From positions 434,001 through 498,000 of the forward strand of contig JACQYW010000012.1 of the NCBI GenBank assembly GCA_016208015.1: a DNA stretch of 64,000 nucleotides, in the 5' to 3' direction. This stretch comes from Nitrosomonadales bacterium. Lineage in GTDB: Bacteria > Pseudomonadota > Gammaproteobacteria > Burkholderiales > Gallionellaceae. A model generated the notes under the pieces. That model worked only from the letters and a program-made list of their open reading frames with translations, made no database searches and was not told where the DNA came from. Each line of letters opens with the position of its first letter. The stretch's first letter is position 1. Of the stretch, positions 40,301-47,968 are shown one piece after another. A program made the translations under genes and the position numbers.

Positions 40301-42487
40301 CGTGTCCGTGCAGCGCGTCGCCAGTCCGCTGCTTGCCGACATGTCATAGGGATTGCTTGTGTCCTGCGGCACTGCGGTGCAAGCGGTGGCGGAACCGGCC
40401 GACACCCAGGCGGAATAAACGCACTGGGTGGTATAGCCACTTGTATCGGGCACTGCATCCTCGGTGCAGGTGGAGGCGTCTACCGTTGCTGTGATGATGG
40501 TCTGACATTGCGTGCTGGCGTTCGGCGTGCAGGAGGCCGTCCCGGACCACCCGGACCAGGTTGTCTGGCACTGTCTGGCCGTGCCCACGTTATAGGGGTC
40601 GCTGCCGTCCTGCGCGACTGCGGCGCACGAACCAACACTGGCCCAGCTGCTCCAGGCGGTGTACTGGCATTCGGTGCCGTTGCCGGACCAGGTGCCGCTC
40701 GTGCCTGTACCGAAGTTACGGTCGCAACTTGCGCTGTTGTTCCACACGCCGCCAGCGGAAGTCCACACGGTTGAACCGCCGGAAGTCGTGACGTAGCGGC
40801 ATGCGCGGCGGGTGGGGCCAGAGTTGTCCCATGCGCAAGAGGCAATGTTGGCCCAGGCAGTCCATGTGGCGCCAGAATCCGCAGAGGTGCGCGCCTGCAG
40901 ATACATCGTCGAACTTTGCAGGTCGCTGGTGCGTGCCTGCAGATCACTGGTTCTGATTTGCAGTTGGGATGTCTGCTGGCGCAGGTGGCTCGTCTCGGAT
41001 GTCTGTATCCGCTGCTGGTTCTGTGTCGTGCTTTGAGTGGTCTGCGTCTGCGATTTCAGCGTTTGGCTGGTGCTGCGCTTGTTGACGATGGGCGAACCGT
41101 CGTAATAGGGACGGGGCTGGTTGCCGTCCTGGTTGCCTACGGCGTCACTTCCATTGATTTTGTAACCATCCCCGGTGTTCCAGTAGCCGTCGGTGGAGAG
41201 GATGCTGAAGTTCTGCTGACAGGAGTACTGGACAGGGTCGGAAGCGAGTTGCCCGGCATAGTATCGTCCGGCGTCCGACAGCGACCGGCGCAATGGCGTG
41301 CTGCCGCTCGATGTGAGATTGTACAGTGCGGTATACCAATCGGAGCGGTGAGGATTGCCTGTAACGTCCTCGAAAGTGTCCATACTGACAACGGGATTGG
41401 TGGCGCTGATCTTCATCATGCCGACGCGGTAGCTGTTGTTCAGGTTGCTGAAGGCATGGCCGGAGGCGGTTTTCATCATCAGCATGCGGGTGCGGTAGAA
41501 ACTGTACCAGTTGGCGAAATTGGTCAGTTGGACACTGCTCGCCTTCACAGTGATGGTGGGCGAGAACGTCATGCTGCCGCTGCGCACCACTTTGAGCTTG
41601 GATGCAGTATTCGACAGGCCGGAGAGGGAGACCGCGCTGCCGACGACAGTGGCGGTAAGACCGTGGCCGCCCGGCGAGGTGCAGTTACCGATCATGGCAC
41701 TGGAGCACAGGTTGATCTGTGTGGCGATGCTCGTGGCGATCGTGCTGCTGCTCGTGCTGGCTGAAACGGTTCCTGCCATCAGCTCATCGGTGCCATTGAG
41801 CAGGATGCTGCTGACGGAGGTGCTGCTGCTACCGCTGACGGTGATGGTGGCCGTCGTGGCGCTGGCCGTGTCGGACAGGATGACCTTGTTGAACACGGCA
41901 TCGCCGGTGGTGGAACCCGATGCACTGTTGCACTCGCCGTAGAAAGTGTTGGAAGTGCTGTGATAGTTCTTTTCGGTCTGCGTATCCTGGGTGCCTGTGT
42001 AGTCGTAGTAGTAGGCTGTACTGCCGGAAGAATCCCCGTTCAGGCTGGCCGAGGCCATGAAGTTCGTGCTCAGGTTCACCACTGTCGGGCTGGCAGCGAA
42101 ACCGCCCAGATTGCCGCCGGACGCCGAGGTGAAACTGGCATTCGAATAGCTGGTTCCGTTCGCCTTGATCGGGGTGGCGTAGGTAGTGTTCGGATTGTAA
42201 TAGACCTGGTTGCATTGGCTGCTGCGCAGGCCGTAGAAGCCGAAATTGAAGGTTACAGCGCTGCCGGGGTCGCCATCGTCATCCGGCATATGGTCCCAGT
42301 CCATACTGCCCGAGTTGTCGATGATGAACAGCACGTTGGGCTTGACGCTGGAGGTGGTGGAGGTTGCCAGCGGCGAGGTGGCCAATGCGACGGAGGCAGC
42401 CTGCGCAGGGGAGGCGAGTATTCCGAATGCCAGCGAGATCGCGATGATTGAGACGTATCTGGTAGTGAAAGGGATGTGTTTCATCAT
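37340..42487 (-). CDS. pilY1: type IV pilus adhesin / biogenesis factor PilY1, very large
   Basis: PilY1 is the tip-associated protein of type IV pili, needed for extension, adhesion and surface sensing. This 1715-residue protein has a signal peptide (about 1-30, cleaved near SPAQA). A von Willebrand-A-like domain with the MIDAS motif DNSGSM begins near residue 56. A C-terminal beta-propeller region follows (from about 1200, GIVYMGANDGMMHAFYAQD; GLNGGGRGYFALDITDP). Pseudomonas PilY1 is about 1160 residues. The extra length here includes a heptad-repeat stretch (about 480-535) and a Cys/Trp/Thr-rich stretch (about 536-846). It is the last gene of the minor-pilin operon. Confidence 0.92.
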   Translation of the reverse strand: MMKHIPFTTRYVSIIAISLAFGILASPAQAASVALATSPLATSTTSSVKPNVLFIIDNSGSMDWDHMPDDDGDPGSAVTFNFGFYGLRSSQCNQVYYNPNTTYATPIKANGTSYSNASFTSASGGNLGGFAASPTVVNLSTNFMASASLNGDSSGSTAYYYDYTGTQDTQTEKNYHSTSNTFYGECNSASGSTTGDAVFNKVILSDTASATTATITVSGSSSTSVSSILLNGTDELMAGTVSASTSSSTIATSIATQINLCSSAMIGNCTSPGGHGLTATVVGSAVSLSGLSNTASKLKVVRSGSMTFSPTITVKASSVQLTNFANWYSFYRTRMLMMKTASGHAFSNLNNSYRVGMMKISATNPVVSMDTFEDVTGNPHRSDWYTALYNLTSSGSTPLRRSLSDAGRYYAGQLASDPVQYSCQQNFSILSTDGYWNTGDGYKINGSDAVGNQDGNQPRPYYDGSPIVNKRSTSQTLKSQTQTTQSTTQNQQRIQTSETSHLRQQTSQLQIRTSDLQARTSDLQSSTMYLQARTSADSGATWTAWANIASCAWDNSGPTRRACRYVTTSGGSTVWTSAGGVWNNSASCDRNFGTGTSGTWSGNGTECQYTAWSSWASVGSCAAVAQDGSDPYNVGTARQCQTTWSGWSGTASCTPNASTQCQTIITATVDASTCTEDAVPDTSGYTTQCVYSAWVSAGSATACTAVPQDTSNPYDMSASSGLATRCTDTGWVGISSCTTSTSTGYARTCQTVNTGPTLVNSCSAASKSAANQYTQTSCTTTTILATTPVSSCTAEDASAANSWVKTICSTATSGPTTVASCTPQAASAANNWTTTTCTTDAGVGGTSNNLADIAMYYYQTDLRTTALGNCTGSASVDVCENNVFIGGGDNNQQQHMTTFTLGLGASGWMNYSSSYLTDTTGDYPSVKQDTAASATVCTWQASGTTCNWPVPGMDSSNDGYIANIDDLWHAAVNGRGAYFSATDPSSLSTGLSNALAGINARKGAAAAAATSTLNPVAGNNFAFVASYTTVTWKGNLEARGISTISGAVNENAEWCVENVVAGNCASPSTVESEPLGDTISYYCVTPSSVTCNGGTLVGTNCKVPVATSCTGTMNSMVADVTDTRTIKTANSSGTALVDFTYANLTATQQGYFSAAQIGTLSQWATLTATQKTDAAGSNLVNYLRGQYGYEDRNSNLPDNRLYRYREAVLGDALESEPAFMGAPVFSYAYPGYSSFKSDNASRVGIVYMGANDGMMHAFYAQDSSGAGSPCVIGAIAGEHCGGEEAWAYVPSMVISNMWKLADVDYSTLHTNYVNGSPITSDVCVANCTDEATAVWKTILVAGLNGGGRGYFALDITDPASPSLLWELTTSSGIGTIQDDDIGYSFGHPIITRKQDGTWVVVVTSGYNNTSPGTGKGFLYVLNAATGTIISKIGTGVGSTATPSGFSQIAGWNKESTGNLVSYIYGGDLQGNVWRFDINSTVDGIVANGEIGKGDVMLFATLQDSTGTSQPVTTKPVLGEINQKRVVFIGTGKYLETSDLTSTQGQSIYAIKDDDATSTLVNARNSLIHQTLANNIDGSATRTSGNVAVNFYTDRGWYIDLPDSGERVNIDSALVQGTLIVPTIVPSNTACSPGGYGWLNYFDYRSGGAVNISTSLVSEKMDSTIVGVNVLYIGGTPKVGVVTSTNPTPTLVDSVEFPPNAPVFTGRRVIWRELTQ

Positions 42488-42493
42488 GACCTC

Positions 42494-43147
42494 CTAGTAG
42501 ACAAATACCTGCACGTAGCTGACAGCGTTGCGAGGGCCCTGGGTTCGAACTGTGATACGGAACTGCGGCGCCTGACCCGCGACCGGGCATCCTGTGCCGG
42601 TACAGACCTCCTGGGGCAGCGGGACGCTTTGACCGTTCTTATTCTGCACAGCCGCACTGAACAGGCAGTGATCGATGCTTGGAACCTGATTGGCGTTGCG
42701 GCACATGCGCTGGATGACATAGCGCACGGTGTTGCCGGAGGCTGCATCCGTTCCGACAAGCGTGTTGTTGTTGTCCGAGTCGTTCCAGGTCGTATCGGCG
42801 AACAGGTCGAGCGCCGAGTCGGCGTTGGAATGGTAGCCAGGATTGGTTGCAAGATCGGTGACATTGAAAGGATGTGTGGCATCAGTCAGGATGTTGAGCG
42901 CGTTGTTGGCAGCTTGTGTGGTTGTCATCCATGCTACGGCGGTGTCGACGCCAGAATCTCCAGCATTCGTGCTGGATTGCCGGAATGAAAGATTGCTGGC
43001 GATCAGTGTGCTGGTGTCGACGGAACGGACCAGTGCGACCGCGGCCAGAGACAGGGCGACGATCGCGATCAAGGCGAAGAACAAAGCGATGCCACGCTGC
43101 CCTGCGGCGCGACCGGAAGGAGTCTGGCGAACCCGGATCGTATTCAT
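42494..43147 (-). CDS. pilX: minor pilin PilX
   Basis: This 217-residue protein matches PilX: a basic leader, then GIALFFALIAIVALSLAAVALVR as the hydrophobic N-terminal helix (about 18-42), cleaved after Gly. Unlike most pilins it lacks the usual Glu5, a known feature of the PilX/GspK group. A variable C-terminal domain contains CRNANQVPSIDHC and CTGTGC disulfide candidates. Minor pilins prime pilus assembly at the inner membrane and carry PilY1 to the tip. The start overlaps the pilW stop by four bases. Confidence 0.88.
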   Translation of the reverse strand: MNTIRVRQTPSGRAAGQRGIALFFALIAIVALSLAAVALVRSVDTSTLIASNLSFRQSSTNAGDSGVDTAVAWMTTTQAANNALNILTDATHPFNVTDLATNPGYHSNADSALDLFADTTWNDSDNNNTLVGTDAASGNTVRYVIQRMCRNANQVPSIDHCLFSAAVQNKNGQSVPLPQEVCTGTGCPVAGQAPQFRITVRTQGPRNAVSYVQVFVY

Positions 43148-44145
43148 AGTGTGTCCCTCGCCCAGATTACGTTACGCAATGGCACGATGGTCTCGAACAC
43201 GCGGTAGCGATAGCGTTTCCAGTTTGCATCTGCGCTGAGGTCGATTGCGGGAGCGGGGGAGGAGGCGCTGTCTGCCCATGAAGTGATGGCAGTCGTCACA
43301 TCGTTCGCCTCCAGCCTGTCGGTGCGCGCAACCACCGCGATGCGTATCGCCTTGATGCGGTTGCGGTTTGCCAGCGTGAGCACGGACGTATCCCAAATGC
43401 CCGTGGGATCCACCCACTGGACGACCTGGTTAGAATCGGCGGATGCGGAAACACCGTATTGAGCCTGCATATTTACAATGCCTGCCATAATAGCAGTCCC
43501 CTCTCGCGTGAGATTGTTACCGTTTACTCCGAAGGTGATCTCGTTCCAGTTTCCGAGGCAAGAGAGATTGGCATCCGAGATCGCGGTGGTGGTTTCAGCC
43601 AGTGAGATGATCGCCGGGGGAACCGCGCTCGCTGCAGACACATCAGTGATGGTTGTCAAGGCGCAGGTTGAGCCGTTCGATATCAGGGCGATATCGCCGG
43701 TCTTGCATCCCAGATTGTTATTGACGGTCGCATCGTTTGCAGTCGGCGCTCCCATTCCGGTGATGGTCATCGGGATGCCTCCCATCTCGGAATCGCCATA
43801 ACTCAAGGTGATGGAGTCGCTGGTGCCATCGGTAAGGCTGACCGGAGTGATGCTGGTGATGCCCGTCGTTCCGAAAGTCAAGGTGGCGCACTCCAGCGGC
43901 GAGTCGTCGATCGGCATCAAGGAATAGCCGGCGAGACTGACCTCGCGCACGATATTGTACAAGGCGATGCTGCCGTTGGTCTGGGCGTCGGCACTTCCCG
44001 TGGTGACACGCTTTTGAGCTTCGAACATCGCCATGACCTGGAGGATGACCAATGTCGCAAGCATTCCGATGGCGAGCCCGACCATGATCTCAACCAGTGT
44101 GAAGCCGGCCTGTCGCAGTGGACGTATCGATATGTGCTTAGTCAT
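43144..44145 (-). CDS. pilW: minor pilin PilW
   Basis: This is a 333-residue prepilin-like protein with a class III leader and cleavage site, QAG then FTLVEIMVGLAIGMLATLVIL (Glu at mature position 5). The PilW-type C-terminal domain includes the VARTDRLEANDVT segment near the end. It belongs to the pilV-pilW-pilX-pilY1 minor-pilin group. It begins three bases after the pilV stop and overlaps pilX by four bases. Confidence 0.9.
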   Translation of the reverse strand: MTKHISIRPLRQAGFTLVEIMVGLAIGMLATLVILQVMAMFEAQKRVTTGSADAQTNGSIALYNIVREVSLAGYSLMPIDDSPLECATLTFGTTGITSITPVSLTDGTSDSITLSYGDSEMGGIPMTITGMGAPTANDATVNNNLGCKTGDIALISNGSTCALTTITDVSAASAVPPAIISLAETTTAISDANLSCLGNWNEITFGVNGNNLTREGTAIMAGIVNMQAQYGVSASADSNQVVQWVDPTGIWDTSVLTLANRNRIKAIRIAVVARTDRLEANDVTTAITSWADSASSPAPAIDLSADANWKRYRYRVFETIVPLRNVIWARDTL

Positions 44146-44148
44146 GGG

Positions 44149-44526
44149 TTACATCCCGCTGATTGAGGCGATAGTAGTGTAGTTGTGGGCAACCTCGCCA
44201 GGCTGCTGCCAACCGACGACCACTGTGTATCGGTCACCGGTGCGCGTGATGCTCACCGTGCCGTTAGGGAGTTCGGATAAGCTGCTGGTAGTGGTGCTGC
44301 CTTCTCCGGGCAGGTTGTCAGGGGAGACCCACAATTCCCCGATCTGCTGCTGTGCGATATTGCTGGCGTCGTTTCGATACTTCGACTCGGTAGTGTTCTT
44401 GATCATGCTGGCCTGCATGCCGACGATGCCGAGAACCCCGATGGAAAAAATGAGGATGGCGATCAAGACCTCGATGATGACCACCCCTTGCTGCCCCGGC
44501 TTTCCGAAATGTGCTTGCTGTTTCAT
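44149..44526 (-). CDS. pilV: minor pilin PilV
   Basis: I start at ATG 44526, giving 125 residues that begin MKQQAHFGKPGQQG, because GAAGGAGT lies just upstream. A longer frame to 44583 has no such site and overlaps fimT. The prepilin cleavage site is G followed by VVIIEVLIAILIFSIGVLGI, with Glu at +5. Mature PilV is predicted to be an inner-membrane-anchored minor pilin in the tip-priming complex. The small globular part ends with a VVGWQQPGEV strand. Confidence 0.9.
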   Translation of the reverse strand: MKQQAHFGKPGQQGVVIIEVLIAILIFSIGVLGIVGMQASMIKNTTESKYRNDASNIAQQQIGELWVSPDNLPGEGSTTTSSLSELPNGTVSITRTGDRYTVVVGWQQPGEVAHNYTTIASISGM

Positions 44527-44540
44527 GGCTACTCCTTCAA

Positions 44541-45074
44541 TCAGCAGGCGCGCGGGTTGCCCGCTGGCGCATTTGGATCGCACATCCGGATGTTGCCTCC
44601 GGTGCCGATAGTGACTCGAAGCTCCTGGCTTTCGGCGCTCGACAGCACTGATGAGTCTACATCGATTTGGGTGAACGGCATTGAACTGTCCAAGTTGAGC
44701 GTCTTCACGCCGCCAAAGCCGTTATAGGTGATGGTGTCGAGACCGTTCGGTGTGATGGTCACGGAGACGTTCCGGGAGCCTTCCGTATTCGATCTCGATT
44801 CAATGTCGTCGGCCAAGCCGGCAACTTTGACAACCCAGGATGAGTTGCCCGACAACACGAACTCCACATCGATGTTGCGAGTTACCGCTTCGGAGCGGGC
44901 TCGCTGCAGGCCGTTCGAGATCGATTCGGCTGCATTGCGAATTTGCGAGTTCTGTAGCCAGACTTGAAAGCTGGGCATGGACAGCGATACCAAGATCGCC
45001 AGGATGACGATACCTATCATCAATTCGATCAGGGTAAACCCGCCTTGGCATGGTTTGAGGCCGGGATTCAGCAT
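44541..45074 (-). CDS. fimT: FimT/GspH-type minor pseudopilin
   Basis: ATG 45074 gives 177 residues, MLNPGLKPCQGG followed by the FTLIELMIGIVILAILVSL helix with Glu at +5. The globular domain is of FimT/GspH type (SFQVWLQNSQIRNAAESISN; LQRARSEAVTRNI). Some FimT proteins bind DNA during natural transformation through a basic C-terminal tail; here the tail is CDPNAPAGNPRAC with two Cys. The start codon overlaps the end of pilE, and the poly-G tract two bases upstream is the only ribosome-binding sequence, so translation is probably coupled to pilE. Confidence 0.9.
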   Translation of the reverse strand: MLNPGLKPCQGGFTLIELMIGIVILAILVSLSMPSFQVWLQNSQIRNAAESISNGLQRARSEAVTRNIDVEFVLSGNSSWVVKVAGLADDIESRSNTEGSRNVSVTITPNGLDTITYNGFGGVKTLNLDSSMPFTQIDVDSSVLSSAESQELRVTIGTGGNIRMCDPNAPAGNPRAC

Positions 45075-45475
45075 ACCCCCCCCCTGCTGGTGATCCAGCA
45101 TGCTCCGTTTCCCCACGGGGTGTTCGACGATCTCTCATTGTTCTGGTTGATTGAAAAAATGTAGGTTGATAGATTGCCCTTGCCGGTTGCCGTGATCTGA
45201 TAGGTATCTGCCGCAAGGCCGTTGCAGGTATAGTCGAAATATTTGCTGGAAGTTGCGATAGAGCCGGGGCAACCGCCGCCTGTATCATATGTTCGGTTAT
45301 CTTGAAAATATTGTTCCATCTTGATGCGAGCATCGGACAGCATTGAAGTAGCCTCTGCCAGCTGTCCGCGTATGATATGGTCCTGATAGGCTGGCAGCGC
45401 CACCGATGCTAGTATGCCGACGATGGCAACTGTGATTAGCAGTTCAATAAGCGAAAAGCCTTTTTGCAGTTTCAT
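45068..45475 (-). CDS. pilE: minor type IV pilin PilE
   Basis: This 135-residue prepilin has the short leader MKLQKG and then FSLIELLITVAIVGILASVALPAYQ. The C-terminal half has four Cys, probably two disulfides: one around GCPGS and YTCNG, and one closing ACWITSRGGVC at the very end. This is the PilE/ComP-like minor pilin usually grouped with pilVWXY1. Here it is the first gene of the operon. The last codons (Arg-Gly-Gly-Val) are encoded by a nine-G tract, and the stop overlaps the fimT start. Confidence 0.92.
   Translation of the reverse strand: MKLQKGFSLIELLITVAIVGILASVALPAYQDHIIRGQLAEATSMLSDARIKMEQYFQDNRTYDTGGGCPGSIATSSKYFDYTCNGLAADTYQITATGKGNLSTYIFSINQNNERSSNTPWGNGACWITSRGGVC
45076..45084 (-). 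repeat. nine-base poly-G tract at the pilE/fimT junction
   Basis: The coding (-) strand has nine consecutive G within the last codons of pilE, one base before the fimT ATG (the + strand shows nine C). Reading by hand, ten G would put pilE in frame with fimT, giving an in-frame fusion. Eight G would send pilE into the third frame, open down to 44800. Slipped-strand changes at such tracts are a known basis of phase variation. Confidence 0.75.
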
Positions 45476-45588
45476 GTTGCACTCCCAAGTTTTGTAATGT
45501 GAAAGTTAATACAGTGCATATCGGTGTGGCCAGTCAAAACCGATGAGTGGACATTTTGCCAGACCGGCGGCAGTGAAGGGTAAGTGTT

Positions 45589-46623
45589 TTGGATTCTGAA
45601 TTCATAGTGATAGGCGGTGGTGCTCTGGGTCTGGCGACGGCCGGAGCGCTGTTGGGTCAGGGCGCGTCCGTGACCCTGCTGGAACGCGGCCCGGTCGGGC
45701 GCGAGTCATCCTGGGCGGGCGGCGGTATCCTGTCGCCGCTGTGTCCTTGGGACTATCCGGATGAGCTGAACCGGCTGGCCTTGCGCGGGATGGCGATGTT
45801 CGGCGATATGGCCGAGACATTGCAGTGGAGCACGGGGATAGACCCGCAGTACCGCCGATGCGGCATGCTGGTGTTGCCGCCGTTCGACGTGCCGACCGCG
45901 CTGCAATGGTGTGCTGCGCACGGCATGAAGGCGGAAGAGCGCGAAGGCGGCGTGTTGCTGCCGGAAGTCGCCCAGGCGCGCAACCCGCGCTTGCTGCAAG
46001 CCTTGCGCGCCCGGGTGGAAAAGCTCGGCGGACGCATTGTCGAAGAGTGCGAGGTGAAAGAGATCGTCGTGCAAGCGGGTCGGGTCGAGCATCTGTCCAC
46101 AGCGCAGGGCGACTTCAACGCTGGCTCTTATGTGGTGACTGCCGGGGCGTGGAGCAGGAAGCTGTTGGGCGAGCACGCGTTGCATGCCGATATCAAGCCG
46201 ATACGCGGCCAGATGCTGCTGTTCAAGTTCGACACGCCGCCGCTGCCGCATATCGTGCTGCAAAAGAACCTCTACCTGATCCCGCGCCAGGACGGTCACC
46301 TGCTGGTCGGCAGCACGCTGGAGGATGTCGGCTTCGACAAGAGCACCACCGAAGAGGCGAGGGACATGCTACGTGCGCGCGCCGAAACATTGCTGCCCGC
46401 CTTGCGCGGCATGCCGCTCATCCAGCACTGGGCGGGGCTGCGGCCCGCTTCTCCGGATAGCATCCCCACCATCGGATGCCACCCGGAACTGGAAAACCTG
46501 TACATCAATAGCGGCCATTTCCGCTACGGCGTGACCATGTCCCCCGCAAGTGTCGAAGTGTTGCTGAATACCATCAACGGAACACCTCAACCATTCGACG
46601 TTTCACCTTATCTTTGGCGTTAA
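45589..46623 (+). CDS. thiO: glycine oxidase ThiO / FAD-dependent oxidoreductase
   Basis: ThiO oxidises glycine to iminoglycine for the thiazole part of thiamine. The 344-residue DAO-family flavoprotein starts at TTG 45589, followed at once by the FAD-binding motif VIGGGALGLATAGALL. Conserved later blocks are TAGAWSRKLLG, then IKPIRGQMLLF, WAGLRPASPDSIPTIG and NSGHFRYGVTMSPAS. No ATG or GTG start is in frame near the motif. Other thiamine genes are not in the window. The promoter of tRNA-Thr overlaps its 3' end. Confidence 0.88.
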   Translation: MDSEFIVIGGGALGLATAGALLGQGASVTLLERGPVGRESSWAGGGILSPLCPWDYPDELNRLALRGMAMFGDMAETLQWSTGIDPQYRRCGMLVLPPFDVPTALQWCAAHGMKAEEREGGVLLPEVAQARNPRLLQALRARVEKLGGRIVEECEVKEIVVQAGRVEHLSTAQGDFNAGSYVVTAGAWSRKLLGEHALHADIKPIRGQMLLFKFDTPPLPHIVLQKNLYLIPRQDGHLLVGSTLEDVGFDKSTTEEARDMLRARAETLLPALRGMPLIQHWAGLRPASPDSIPTIGCHPELENLYINSGHFRYGVTMSPASVEVLLNTINGTPQPFDVSPYLWR

Positions 46624-46626
46624 GCG

Positions 46627-46656
46627 TTGCCGCACCGCAACCTATCCGCTTATAAT
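46627..46656 (+). promoter_or_regulatory. promoter of tRNA-Thr
   Basis: TTGCCG (46627-46632) and a perfect TATAAT (46651-46656) are 18 bases apart. They are followed by CCGCGCC and the tRNA 12 bases after the -10. The GC-rich discriminator is typical of stringently controlled stable-RNA promoters. Confidence 0.8.
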
Positions 46657-46668
46657 CCGCGCCGGAAG

Positions 46669-46744
46669 GCCGATGTAGCTCAGTCGGTAGAGCAACGCAC
46701 TCGTAACGCGTAGGTCACCAGTTCGATTCCGGTCATCGGCACCA
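46669..46744 (+). tRNA. tRNA-Thr (anticodon CGT)
   Basis: The 76-base gene folds as a cloverleaf. Acceptor GCCGATG pairs with CATCGGC, the D-arm is AGCTCAGTCGGTAGAGC, and the anticodon loop CTCGTAA has anticodon CGT (reads ACG). The T-loop is TTCGATT, and the ACCA end is encoded. By eye there is one A-C mispair at the base of the anticodon loop (31-39) and one in the T-stem. Confidence 0.95.
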
Positions 46745-46786
46745 CCTTCCAGTCTCATCTTTCGCAGCGAACGGTCAGGAGCAGCA

Positions 46787-47968
46787 ATGACTTTCCCGCA
46801 ACTCGGCAGCATCCCTTCAAAATACAAAAAGATCGTTATTCTTGGCATCGTCGTCATTGCCCTGGTCGTCGGCATCGGCTTCCTCACACGCAGCAAACCC
46901 ATCGCGGTAGTACTGCAAACAGTCGAACGCGGCACGGTGGAAGCTTCGGTGAGCAACACGCGTGCAGGCACGGTGAATGCCTGCCGCCGCGCCAAGATGT
47001 CGCCTTCCGCCGGTGGCCAGATCGCTAGGTTGCTGGTGAAGAAAGGTGACCGGGTGAAGAAAGGCGCGGTGTTGCTGGAACTGTGGGACAACGACCTGCA
47101 TGCGCAGGAAAGGCTGGCGCAGGAGCAGCTCAAGGTCTCGCTGACGCGGGTGGAGGAGGTCTGCACGATGGCCGACGCCGCGCAACGCGACGCGGTCCGC
47201 TCGCAGGAGTTGCGCGACAAGGGTTTCATCTCGGCTCAGCAGCTCGACCGCGCGCTCACCGATGCTTCGGCGCGGCAGTCTGCCTGCGCTTCGGCCAAGG
47301 GCGACATCGAACAGAGCAAGTCGCGCATCTCGCTGGCGCGCGCCGGACTGGAGCGCATGGTGTTGCGTGCGCCGTTCGATGGCGTGGTGGCTGACATCAG
47401 CGGCGAACTGGGCGAATACGCCACACCGTCGCCGCCCGGAATCTTGACGCTGCCAGCCATCGACCTGATCGACGACAGTTGTCTGTACGTGAGCGCGCCC
47501 ATAGACGAGGTGGACGCGGCCAAGCTCAAGGTCGGGCAGCGCAGCCGCATCACGCTGGACGCGATCAAAGGGCGCACCTTCGGCGGCAAGGTGCGGCGCA
47601 TCGCGCCGTATGTGCTCGATCTGGAGAAGCAGGCGCGCACGGTCGAGGTCGAAGTGGAGTTCGACAAAGTCGCCAAGAGCGACAATCTGCTGGTGGGCTA
47701 TAGCGCCGACGTCGAGATCATCCATGACGTACGCAGCCAGGTGCCGCGTATCCCGACGCAAACACTGATGGAGGGCAACCGTGTACTGCTGTTCGGGAGC
47801 AAGGGCGTGCTGGAAGAACGCAAGCTGATGACCGGCCTGTCCAACTGGGAGTATGCCGAGGTGACTTCCGGTCTGGAAGTGGGAGACCGGATCGTGTCCT
47901 CGCTGGATAGGGCGGGCGTCAAGGCGGGTGTGCGCGTCGTGCCGGAAGAAGCCAAACCAGCGCAATGA
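46787..47968 (+). CDS. HlyD/MacA-family periplasmic adaptor of an ABC exporter
   Basis: The 393-residue membrane-fusion protein has one N-terminal transmembrane helix (about 16-36, IVILGIVVIALVVGIGFL). A lipoyl half-motif pair follows (PSAGGQIARLLVKKGDRVKKG; ERMVLRAPFDGVVADISGELGEY) with a central helical hairpin of about 100 residues containing two Cys. Beta-barrel and membrane-proximal domains come after. Such adaptors link an inner-membrane ABC pump to TolC. It overlaps the ATPase gene by four bases (ATGA). No TolC homologue is present in the window. Confidence 0.88.
   Translation: MTFPQLGSIPSKYKKIVILGIVVIALVVGIGFLTRSKPIAVVLQTVERGTVEASVSNTRAGTVNACRRAKMSPSAGGQIARLLVKKGDRVKKGAVLLELWDNDLHAQERLAQEQLKVSLTRVEEVCTMADAAQRDAVRSQELRDKGFISAQQLDRALTDASARQSACASAKGDIEQSKSRISLARAGLERMVLRAPFDGVVADISGELGEYATPSPPGILTLPAIDLIDDSCLYVSAPIDEVDAAKLKVGQRSRITLDAIKGRTFGGKVRRIAPYVLDLEKQARTVEVEVEFDKVAKSDNLLVGYSADVEIIHDVRSQVPRIPTQTLMEGNRVLLFGSKGVLEERKLMTGLSNWEYAEVTSGLEVGDRIVSSLDRAGVKAGVRVVPEEAKPAQ

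Noticed and set aside
40885-41070. Short periodic repeats considered as a CRISPR array
   Set aside because: The period is 21 bases in frame with pilY1 and lacks unique spacers; it encodes heptads.
45500-45545. Possible sigma-54 promoter for pilE (TGGCC with TGCA)
   Set aside because: The distance between GG and GC is two bases too long; a TTGACT/TATTAA sigma-70 pair also has a poor 20-base spacer, so no promoter is called.
46642-47229. 195-codon ORF on the - strand ending in NRTGDLRVTSALLYRLSY
   Set aside because: This is the well-known false translation across a tRNA gene (here tRNA-Thr) combined with the antisense of the adaptor gene.
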